A stretch of 64,000 nt of DNA. It comes from Nematostella vectensis (lineage: Eukaryota > Cnidaria > Anthozoa > Actiniaria > Edwardsiidae). The notes beneath the pieces are model-generated. The model was not told the DNA's origin. It did no database searches and saw only the letters and a list, made by a program, of their open reading frames with translations. The position numbers and the translations under genes were made by a program. Shown piece after piece: positions 48,801-58,800 of the stretch (position 1 is the stretch's first letter; each line of letters opens with the position of its first letter). The stretch is taken from positions 14,112,856 through 14,176,855 of the forward strand of contig NC_064040.1 of NCBI RefSeq assembly GCF_932526225.1, given 5' to 3'.

Positions 48801-51800
48801 CTACGAACCAAACAAGGACATAGTGAGAACAGCTAAGGAAAACCACAATAATTATTTCTTATTTCGCTGTAGTAAAGGGGCTTCCTTGGTACGGCGACAA
48901 CAGAAAACAATACAATTTGATTTAAAATTTAATAGCAGCACGTGACAATGCGTTCTGTCTGATAAATTTCAGCCGTTTTCCACCAAATCGCAACGTGAAA
49001 ACTCCAAATTTCTCGGTTAATCGATAGGCCATCATGTTTTGCGCACTCTAAGATATGCCACGAGAATCTACAGTTTACAGTTTACTTATTTACGGAAAGT
49101 TTTTACTCGGTCAAGGAGCACAATGTATTTCTAATCAAATAATAAAAAATGAAAAAAACTTGAATTGATTCTTAATTAACTGCATATTTATCTACTGTCG
49201 GATAACACAGGGTTCCCGCGTACTCACCCCCTTTCTTCAAGCCGTAGAAACGGATTATGTCCATTCCGTGTTTAGCGGAGCCGACACGACCGCGTTCCAG
49301 CTCCACGCTACCCGCGGGGATCACGATCGGGTCAAAAGGCTTGGTGATTGGTTGAATGAGGCACATGTCTTTCCCCATGTACTTGAAGATCACGTACTGG
49401 ATTTTCTTTAAAAAAAATATTGGTGATTGTCAATAACGGTTATAACGGTCGTAATAGCAGAGTTTATACACCTATTTCAAATAAGGGTGTAGAATCGTTG
49501 TATCGTAGCCCGCAGCGTTTCAGGGTATCAAGCAAATAAGCAAATATGTGTAAATAAAATACAAATTCAGGTCTCAAAAGCTGTAGAATTGTTTTATTTC
49601 TTATAAAAATTCACATAGCTTTCAGATACAAGGATTCAGCCGTAATACGCTACCCATAAACCACTGCGGGTTACGACACATGGTTGAGTGCAACCTTATT
49701 TAAAATAGATGTATACATTTTATATACATTGTCTGCTTACAGGAGCCTAGTGCCCCAGTTTCTGTAGACGAACCGTAAGGTAGCTTGGGGTTTGAAGTTG
49801 AACAATGAAAACCAAAACAGAGTCGTAAAATACGCCAACGTTTCGGACTTTTATTTCAGTCCTTTCCAAAGATCTGGGTCCCAAGGATCTGGGTCTGGGA
49901 CGAGTAATTCCTGTGACGTCACAACTTACACCAACCACAGGAATCCCAAGACGAAAACAACACGATATGTCTTAAAGCAACAAGAAGTTAATTTAAATTT
50001 AATCAAGGAGGGGGGAGGGGGGGAGAACTTGTTAAGAAACAGGGTGGGAAAAAATCATCATCGGTCAAACTGGGAGGTTTCAAACTTTTAAAGTCAGATA
50101 TACAAGGGGAACTCCAAGATTTCCTAGTCCCTTAGATCAAGTCCAGGCCCGTACCCAGGGGGGTGCGAACGCACCCCACTCACAAGGGCCAAAAGTCCCC
50201 TTTTGTTCTCAATAGACGTGCTATTTGTAGACAAAGCCAAGAATCATTGAGATACTGCAAAGGCATGCTGAACCGTGGAGACACTGCAAAGGCAGCCTTG
50301 GTAGTTAAATTTTTATCAGAGAACTCCCTCCCTCCCCCTTCCCCCCGGAAAAATTAGGTCCACTTTTTCGGATTTCGCACCCCCAAAGAAAAATCCTGGG
50401 TACGGGCCTGAAGTCTCGGTCTCTCCTTTGACACTGATACCTGTCTATCCTTATTCTTAATTCCATACCTCTGTATAAAGTTGGACAATTTTGTAAAAGA
50501 TGCCTTTGACGGTGACATCGACTCGAATGCGCTCTTTCGTCCCGTCATAGTACATCATGCCATTGGTAGCAGAGTTGTTCCCTACACGTGTGTGTTGGTA
50601 CTGAACAATAAACATTGTGAGGGATTCCTTATGGTCATACAATCTTTTTTTATTAAAACCTTTTTAAAACAACGTCCAGCCTGAGATTTCACCAAATTTA
50701 AAGATCATGCTAAAAACATGCTTTTTTTAGCCCTGATGCGTTCTATGCAGAATCAAATTGTGCTCATAACAACCTTATTATTGCTATTTATTATTAGTGT
50801 AATTCATTGGGTATTGTATTCCTATATAAGAATTAGACGTTCTTATAAAAAAGAGTGCACCAGTAAAGATACCATGCCTTGCAGGAAAGCTTTTGTTTTG
50901 GTATCTAAGAATATATTTTTCGCAAATTCTCAGAAGTATTGCTCAGAATTTTTTAAAATACTTACAACGCCGAAGTTTCCAACGAACTGCTTGGCAATAC
51001 CTGAAATAATAATTTTTTTACACGAAATTTTCAAGGCGAATTTTTATTCAATTCATCCTTCAAGCATCATATTATTATGCCCTTTTGTTTTGTATAAAAG
51101 ACAAGTAAATTCTCAAACTTATGTCCGGAACCCTCCCCTCCCCCTTTTTGCAAAATTAGTTCAGCCCTTGGAACCTTAAAGTCCGTAGATCCGATTTCCG
51201 TTCCAGTGTAGTTTTCTTTCTGTTTTGTTGAATATTTTAAACTCTGAAATTCACCGTGATTCAAGCAGGGGTCGAATTTTTCACCTTCATTTTCACACAT
51301 TTGCATTAGGAACGTAACATGGAAAGAACATGTCTAAACACGCCATATGCGAACGTTAAACGTGAAACTAGCAGGTTAATGACGAGGTATATGGGATTAG
51401 GAATCAGCTTTATTTTTAGGATCAGTGATTGAAGGTATGTTCGCGGGATTGGGATCGTTTGCCCAAAAATGTACGGGATCACAAGATAAATATGGAATCA
51501 AGGATCACGATTACAATTTTTGGGATCAAGGATAATTTTTTAGCACTGGGAACGTAATTACTTGATCAAATTATATATAACTAGTTACTACCTTGAAATA
51601 AGGCTTAGAGCGTATTCCAGTTTCGAATTCCACTACGCCTTCCGGACAGATGGACTAAGAAAGCATTAATCCCTCCTAAAAGACCTAAAAGTCCAGTTGA
51701 GAATTCCACTGTTTTAACTTTGCAAATACATCTTGTAAAGGTTGTAAGGTAACCCTCTATTAATAAAAATTAGGGTATTGCATTTTATCGCCAAATTTGA

Positions 51801-54365
51801 GCTACAACCTGGTTTCCACCTCATGTCTATCGTTTTCTTTGTCGGCCTATCAAGCCTGGCTCGTATAATAATGTACGAGGCTGAAGCTGTGTACATGTTG
51901 CTTTAGATGTGACATCTAATAAAAGTGTACTGCTTACCGACTCAAATATTCTTTTTAAAGAAAGGGCTCAACAGGAAGGGTAAAACTCACTGCATTGAGT
52001 CGGAGACAATGCTCTCCCCTCCACGCACCCAGCAACCAAACAAGTCACCGTGATCAACAACAAGATCTTAATGAGTTCCTCTTGAGAGTTGATGAGGGTT
52101 CCTCTTGCACTTTCGACTACCGCAGTATACGAAGATGGAACATGACTATCAGATCTTGTGTGCTTTATAACGACTCCTCTGATTGGATACTACTCATAGT
52201 AAGGAATGATTTTTGTAATGCCAATGATTGACAAGTTTATAAGGTCATGCACAGTCATTCTCTGGGATCCAGGCCTTCGTGGTCGCTCGCAACCGGAAAC
52301 GAGATGCTAATTCATCATCTCAACTCATATCTACCACGTCAACAGGTATCCGCCACTATGTCCACACTTATTTAAAGGTTTTTAAAAACGGAGGTTCTCC
52401 CCTTCGTCTACACCTCTTGTCCACGCGTATACGGCGTATTCGAGTACTGAAAACGGAGAAAGGTCTCAAGAGTTTTTTAAACAAAATAAAGGTGGCCTGT
52501 GTATGCGTCTGCCTTATAAGTCGGGTAAAAGTACCAACTCCAGAATGAAATTTGCATACAATACAAACAAATCGTCAAGGCCGTGAAAAAAAAAAGTTTA
52601 TGCGCTTTTTTCAGTTTGATAGTTTTTACAAGGTTATAAGAATTTTATCTAATTATTTAGATAAAAATCGTGAATGCGAACGGACGTGATAAAGTCTTAC
52701 GAGCTGTCTACATCGAGATCAGCGCCGGGTAGCCGTTACAAAACCATTTACGGAGGAGATGTGAAATACCAAGGATGGGGTGTGGTCTTCCACGGATGTT
52801 CTTATAAAAAAGAGTGCACCAGTAAAGATACCATGCCTTACAGGAAAGCTTTTGTTTTGGTATCTAAGAATATATTTTTCGCAAATTCTCAGAAGTATTG
52901 CTCAGAATTTTTTAAAATACTTACAACGCCGAAGTTTCCTACGAACTGCTTGGCAATACCTGAAATAATATTTTTTTACACGAAATTTTCAAGGCGAATT
53001 TTTATTCAATTCATCCTTCAAGCATCATATTATTTTGTCCTTTTGTTTTGTATAAAAGACAAGTAAATTCTCAAACTTATGTCCGGAACCCTCCCCTCCC
53101 CCCTTTTACAAAATTAGTTCAGCCCTTGGAACCTTAAAGTCCGTAGATCCGATTTCCGTTCCAGTGTAGTTTTCTTTCTGTTTTGTTGAATATTTTAAAC
53201 TCTGAAATTCACCGTGATTCAAGCAGGGGTCGAATTTTTCACCTTCATTTTCAAACATTTGCATTAGGAACGTAACATGGAAAGAGTCTAAACACGCCAT
53301 ATGCGAACGTTAAACGTGAAACTAGCAGGTTAATGACGAGGTATATGGGATTAGGAATCAGCTTTATTTTTAGGATCAGTGATTAAAGGTATGTTCGTGG
53401 GATTGGGATCATTTTCAAATATTGGGATCACGAGAATTCGAGATCACTGGGATCGTTTGCCCAAAAATGACGATAACAATTTTTGCGAACAGGGATCATT
53501 TTTTAGCACTGGGATCGTAATTACTTGATCAAATTATATATAACTAGTTACTACCCTGAAATAAGGCTTAGAGCGTATTCCAGTTTCGAATTCCACTTCG
53601 CCTTCCGGACAGAAGTCCAGTTGAGAATTCCACTGTTTAAACTTTGCAAATACATCTTGTAAAGGTTGTAAGGTAACCCTCTATAAATGAAAATTAGTGT
53701 ATTGCATTTTATCGCCAAATTTGAGCTACAACCTGGTTTCCACCTCTTTGCCGGCCTGACAAGCCTGGCTCGTATAATAATGTACGAGGCTGACGCTGTG
53801 TACATGTTGCTTTAGATGCGACATCTACAACATGACGGAAAAACATGACATGACGCTGCAAATAAGCCAATTTCACACCGAATAAGGCGGAGAATTTGTC
53901 TGAGTACTCAGTAACTTATAGCAAACAAAATATCAAGTGCGACTTTTTTTTAAATTGATGCGACTTTTTGTAAAGTGTCATTAAAATTTGAGCTTTTCGT
54001 CCCTGAACTGACACACATGGCAATGATGATCAAGAAAAAATCATCTTAAAAAGCCAAAATCTGGTTATGTGCACTTCGGCCTCACGTTATTTGTGGTTTG
54101 AAAGTCAGTCCGTAATACAAGGAACCTATAGCCATTGTAAGAAATGTATCTTCTCTCTCTATCTGGAATTGCGCGTTTTCCATGTTTTTCCGTCATGTCG
54201 ACATCTACTAATAAGTGTACTGCTTACTGACTCAAATATCATTTTTAAAGAAAGGGCTCAACAGGTAGGTTAAAACTCACTGCATTGAGTCGGAGATAAT
54301 GCTTTCCCTTCCACGCACCCAGCAACCAAACAAGTCACCGTGATCAAAAACAAGATCTTAATCAT
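48586..54365 (-). CDS. Ependymin-related secreted protein, paralogue 1 (five coding exons, first two duplicated)
   Basis: Exons 54281-54365, 52925-52959 (or 50966-51000), 50469-50600, 49228-49405 and 48586-48800 join in frame to 645 bases, 214 aa. A signal peptide occupies residues 1 to about 22 (ILFLITVTCLVAGCVEG). The four cysteines at 28, 99, 155 and 193 fit the ependymin-family disulphide set. Characteristic blocks are QFVGNFGV, MYYDGTKERIRVDV, YKIVQLYTE, VIFKYMGKDMC and ISRFEVTDADYAHPSDCK. Sequons occur in GNNS and TNIS. Family members are secreted, calcium- or lipid-binding-like glycoproteins; the role here is not known. The about 1.96-kb segment with exons 1 and 2 is present twice. The copy nearer exon 3 lacks the ATG, so the start at 54365 is chosen. 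Confidence 0.87.
49228..49405 (-). CDS. Ependymin-related 1, exon 4
   Basis: 59 codons plus one base: KIQYVIFKYMGKDMC, then a beta-rich segment ending FYGLKKG. Donor GGGG|GTGAGT. The acceptor TTTTTTAAAG|AAA is AG-consensus. Confidence 0.9.
50144..50410. mobile_element. Non-autonomous DNA transposon, TIR CAGGCCCGTACCCAGG, TSD AAGTC
   Basis: Starts CAGGCCCGTACCCAGG and ends CCTGGGTACGGGCCTG, perfect inverted ends of 16 bases. Flanked by AAGTC at 50139-50143 and 50411-50415. No coding capacity. It lies in intron 3 of ependymin-related 1. Confidence 0.92.
50469..50600 (-). CDS. Ependymin-related 1, exon 3
   Basis: 44 codons: YQHTRVGNNS, then MMYYDGTKERIRVDVTVKGI and YKIVQLYTE. Acceptor TGTTCAG|TAC, donor GAG|GTATGG. 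It lies just upstream (in coordinate terms, above) of the transposon at 50144-50410 in intron 3. Confidence 0.9.
50966..51000 (-). CDS. Ependymin-related 1, exon 2 copy A
   Basis: 35 bases encoding (S)IAKQFVGNFGV with intact splice sites (ATTTCAG|GT and GTT|GTAAGT). Including both exon-2 copies in one mRNA would add 35 bases and break the frame, so the copies should be mutually exclusive. Confidence 0.8.
51991..52072 (-). pseudogene. Ependymin-related 1, exon 1 copy A, start codon missing
   Basis: Aligns base for base with copy B from IKILxLITVTCLVAGCVEG to the donor. However, the sequence 5' of the Ile-Lys codons has diverged, so CTC stands where copy B has ATG. The upstream frame is open for at least 17 more codons with no ATG in that stretch. 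The donor is intact. It is either a dead first exon or an internal exon. Confidence 0.75.
52925..52959 (-). CDS. Ependymin-related 1, exon 2 copy B
   Basis: 35 bases encoding (S)IAKQFVGNFGV. It has intact acceptor TTTCAG|GT and donor GTT|GTAAGT. It differs from copy A by one synonymous change (Val GTA/GTT). Confidence 0.8.
53829..54198. mobile_element. Short TIR element, 9-10 bp target-site duplication
   Basis: Perfect 18-base inverted ends ACATGACGGAAAAACATG (53830-53847 and 54181-54198). Flanked by CGACATCTAC at 53819-53828 and 54199-54208. Absent from the matching place in copy A (about 51907-51917), which acts as an empty site. A TSD of this length fits the Mutator-like group. No coding capacity. 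Confidence 0.9.
54281..54365 (-). CDS. Ependymin-related 1, exon 1 copy B (intact)
   Basis: ATG at 54365, 28 codons with a hydrophobic signal core and ending LSPTQC, then one base of a split Ser. Donor TGCA|GTGAGT. Confidence 0.85.
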
Positions 54366-55019
54366 TTTTCAGCAAAGGCCAGCTCCGTAGATGAGAGTTC
54401 CTCTTGCACGTTCGACTACCGCAGTATACGAAGATGGAACATGAGTATCAGATCTTGTGAGCTTTATAACGACTCCTCTAATTGGATACTACTCATAGTA
54501 AGAAATGATTTTTGTAATGCCAATGATTGACAAGTTTATAAGGTCATGCACAGTCATTCTCTGGGATCCAGGCCTTCGTGGTCGCTCGCAACCGGAAACG
54601 AGATGCTAATTCATAATCTCAACTCATATCTACCACGTCCACAGGTATCCCCCACTCCCATGTCCACACTTATTTAAAGGTTTTTAAAAACGGAGGTTTT
54701 TTTCCTTCGTCTACACCTCTTATCCAAGCGTATACGGTTTATTCGAGTACTGAGTTTTTTTTAAAAATAAAGGTGGCCTGTGTACGCGCCTGTTGGGTAA
54801 AATCACCAACTGCAGAATGAAATTTGCATACAATACAACCAAATCGTCAAGGCCGTAAAAAAAGTTTGTGCGCTTTTTTCAGTTTGATAGTTTTTACAAG
54901 GTTATAAGAATTTTATCTAATTATTTAGATAAAAATCATGAATGCGAACGGACATGATAAAGTCTTACGAGCTGTCTACATCGAGATCAGCGCCGGGTAG
55001 CGTTACAAAACGCTTTACA

Positions 55020-55599
55020 AAAATTGACTTCGATGGTCCGGGGAGAAGCGGCGCCTTGGGCTCAAAGCTGTAGGAGGCCTATTAGGGGGGGGGGGAGGGG
55101 GGTGCAAACACATCAATAAACTATCGGGGGCCCAGCCACGCCCCTCACTGCTCACTTCCTTATATTAAATCCGGGAACTTATCCCCAGTGCCCCACTCCA
55201 AAAAATGGTTGGGTTGAGGTTGGGCTGAGAGAATTGATGGGTCTTTCAGTTCCGATTTTCAGAGGTGAGGGATAGGAGCCATTATTTTCATACTGACACT
55301 TTATTCTAGCCACGTCAATTCAAGGGGATGGAAATCGCGGTTGAATGTAGATTGTGGATAAGGGGGTGGGGGGGCTATAATGCAAATAAGTCGTTAGTCC
55401 ATCGTGCATCGTGTATCTCGAGCAGGGTTCCAAGTACTAGGCAATGACGCATAAATCCAAGAAATCAATGCATGGACGTCTTTTAGTTAAATTACCACTT
55501 GAAATACACAATCAATTAACTAAAATGAATTATAGAATTATAGAACAGAATGCCAGAAGAATATTACACGGGTAAGACTTTATCGTCTGCCTTTATAAT
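55020..55599. other. Spacer between the two ependymin-related genes
   Basis: Holds G-rich runs (about 55085-55105, 55361-55375) and no recognised gene. AATAAA on the minus strand at 55300-55305 could serve ependymin-related 2, about 320 bases past its stop. Confidence 0.4.
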
Positions 55600-55624
55600 C
55601 CAAGCTGGTTTGTTATGCGCATGC

Positions 55625-55842
55625 TCAGTTGAACTCCGAAGGCGCTTCTCTAGCCATTCTCGCGTGGTGCTCAGGTGCGTGTCCGACAGGCTTGCAGTCG
55701 CTCGGGTGCGCGTAGTCCGCGTCCGTCACCTCGAAGCGCGAGATGTTTGTCAGGCTGAAGTAGGCTATGAACTGCATCGGCACACGAGCCACCGTATCCG
55801 TCACCATGCACTCATCCGCGGTCACCGTAACGATGAAATGGA
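55625..55842 (-). CDS. Ependymin-related 2, exon 5 (terminal)
   Basis: HFIVTVTADEC, the conserved YFSLTNISRFEVTDADYA and HPSDCK, then a polar tail ending SEFN. Acceptor CGCTTTGTAG|TC. Confidence 0.95.
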
Positions 55843-58800
55843 CTACAAAGCGAGAAAAGGAGTAAGAGCGAAGATACGATAATCGAAAAAAGTGCTTTAC
55901 GACGAAAATGGTCTTAGATATTTGTGAAACTTGATTTTCACTTACACATGAGAATTTTTTTAATTTCAATTACACATTAGTATGTTTCCTTTTTTAAATT
56001 TTAAGAAAGTATGCGAGTATAAAAGTTTTATAAAGAACTTCATAAAGCCCCTTACAAATAGCCCATAGTATTGCTGGGTCAGTGTTTCTGGCGGAATTCT
56101 GGGCCGATGTAGGTCTGGTATGCTGGTATGCCCCTACATGGCCAGCGCGTATGGTAATCAATTGACTCGTGACAAGGGCTTAATGCTTGACGCAGCGAAT
56201 GGGTGATGGATTGGGTTCTGCTTGATTCATTTCAGTCTCAAATCCATGTTTCGACGAAAGATTTGCTATGCAAATGAGCCTAACAGTAATAAACTGTGCT
56301 TGTACTCTTTTTAGTTAAAATTACGACTGAATAAAAGACCGTGTTACTCGTACGTTTTTCATCTCGCGACTAAATAGCTGCAAGGCGCACGTGCGTTTGT
56401 TTACGTCAGTCACATCCTCTTTGCAGCTTCTTTTTCTTTTCTAGCTCAACTCCACACGATAAGTAAAACTCACATATATTTTCCGCAACAAATTTGACGA
56501 TTATTATTGATAATTTGTGGTTATTTTGGGGGGGAAACACGTTGCAAACAAAATGTGCAAGTGCGTTTTATTTTTGGCCGAGCACGGGCACCCGCTAAAA
56601 TTCTCTCCCCTATTTTCAGACCGGTTGAATAGAAACATATTTTATTAAGTCTTATTTTCAGCGGAAAGCATGACCCAGGACCCACCTTAAATTTTGAAAT
56701 TTTGAATTTAGTTTAGAGTCCACCCCCCTACTTTAAGTCTGCCCCTGCTAAACCAAAGTTTGCTAAAAGGACAGGGATCCCAGATGCTTACCACCGTCCT
56801 TTGTGCCGTAGAAGCGTCTAACGTCCAGCCCATGTTTAGCGGAGCCGATCCGCCCATGCTCTAGTTCCAGGCTAGTCGAGGGAATTTCCACTGGCGTAAA
56901 AGGCTTGGTGAATGGCAGAATGATACACATATCTTTCCCCTTGTACTTGAACATCACGTACTGAACTTTCTATAGGAAAAAAAAAACAAAGCGAATTATG
57001 AGACTCTCCTAGCTTCTTCCGCAACTATAGAAATAATGTCCTGCTTAATCCATTTTCATCTTTTTTTGATAATGTTTTGCTTGTTCTATTATTGGTACGT
57101 CAGTGCGAACGCATTCTTTCTTATTTTTGGAATGCAGTATTTTATTTAAGGGTACCTTATAAGGTAAGGTAAAGTATTTTAGGACTATCTTATTTTAGGA
57201 GTGGTTTACCTCTGTGTAGAGTTGTACAATTTTGTACGGAACACCTTTTGAGATGATATCGACTCGAATGCGTTGATTGTCTCCGTCAAAATACATCAGG
57301 CCAGTGTTGGCAGTGTTGTTCCCATCGTGAGTATGTTTGTACTGAAAGAACAAGGGCGTTGGTTAGGCCTGTGTTAGGTTCCATCGTAAGTACATTTACA
57401 CTGTATAATAATGAAAAAGATGTACTTTAAGTGTCAGACATTTACAAGCATGTAAAGAATATTTTAATGGCTGTAAGAAACGTTCAAAAGGGAATGTGAT
57501 GTCTCTTGTATTGTGCTTTGCTAGGGAGTTCACGACGAGGCCAGATCAATCTCGATCGCACACGATCGCAATTATTTTTACCGTAAGATCGCACCCTATC
57601 GCATTCCAATCACGAAGGAAATGGTTTCCATATGATTGCACACGATCGCAGGGTGAGTTGCCATATGATCGCACACTATCGCAGGGTGGGTTTCCATATA
57701 ATCGTACACAATCGCAGGGTGAGTTTCCATATAATCGTACACGATCGCAGGATGAGTTTTTATATAATCGCACACGATCGCAGGATGTGTTTCTATATGA
57801 TCGCACTCGATCGCAGGGTGAGTTTCCATCTAATCGCACACGGTCGCAGGGTGAATTGCCATATAATCGCACACGGTCACAGGGTGAGTTTCTATATTAT
57901 CGTACACGATCGCAAGGTCAGTTTCTATATATTCGTACACTATCGCAGGGGGAGTTTTTACATAATCGCACACGGTCGCAGGGTGAGTTTCCATATAATC
58001 GCACACGGTCACAGGGTGAGTTTTCTTATGATCGCACACGGTCACAGGGTGAGTTTCCACATAATTGCACACGGTCGCAGGGGGAGTTTCCAAATAATTG
58101 CACACGGTCACAGGGTGAGTTTCCACATAATTGCACACGGTCGCAGGGGGAGTTTTCATATAATCGCACACTATCGCAGGGTGAGTTTCCATATAATTGC
58201 ACACGGTCACAGGGTGAGTTTCCATGTGATCGCACACGGTCGCAGGGTGAGTTGCCATATAATCGCACACGGTCGCAGGGTGAGTTTCCATATAATCGCA
58301 CACTATCGCAGGGTGAGTTTCCATATAATTGCACACGGTCACAGGGTGAGTTTCCATGTGATCGCACACGGTCGCAGGGTGAGTTTCCATATAATTGCAC
58401 ACGGTCACAGGGTAAGTTTCCATATAATCGCACACGGTCGCAGGGTGAGTTGCCATATAACCGCACACGGTCGCAGGGTGTGCCTTTATATGATCGCACA
58501 CGGTCGCAGGTTGAGTGAGTTTCCATGCCATATAACCTTATCTACCAATGTAACCGTATAACCGAAATATGGCGATCACAAGGAAACCAGCCTTAACCGT
58601 ATTCACTCGAATAAGCGCATCCCTCAAATAAGCGCCTCCCCCGAATAAGCGCCACCTTTGAACCAAAACTATTAATAAGCGCTTCCCCCGAATAAGCGCC
58701 GCCCCCTTCCCTCCCCAGGTTTTATTCTACTGAGTAAAGTGACTAGCATACATGTAGTTCTAAGAAAGCACTGGAGCACATAGACTCTGGAAAGAAAAAA

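Larger units (their letters stand above)
50839..52797. repeat. Segmental tandem duplication, copy A
   Basis: Starts GTTCTTATAAAAAAGAGTGC and is matched from 52798 onward at an offset of 1959 bases, with scattered substitutions and small indels. It contains exon 2 and the defective exon 1 of ependymin-related 1. It ends with a segment (52746-52797) not seen at the end of copy B but repeated at 47889-47937. Confidence 0.93.
52798..55015. repeat. Segmental tandem duplication, copy B
   Basis: Same sequence as copy A but with an extra element at 53829-54198. It holds the intact exon 1 and exon 2 of ependymin-related 1. Both copies end with the string CGAGATCAGCGCCGGGTAG near the far end. Confidence 0.92.

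Noticed and set aside
52674-53066. 130-codon plus-strand frame across the duplication junction
   Set aside because: It joins the end of copy A to the start of copy B and covers the minus-strand exon 2B. The second half repeats in another context at 50718-51179.
57496-58518. 340-codon plus-strand frame and overlapping long frames on both strands
   Set aside because: They exist because a 33-bp repeat unit keeps frames open. The array lies inside an intron of a gene on the other strand, and unit variants change amino acids in every frame.
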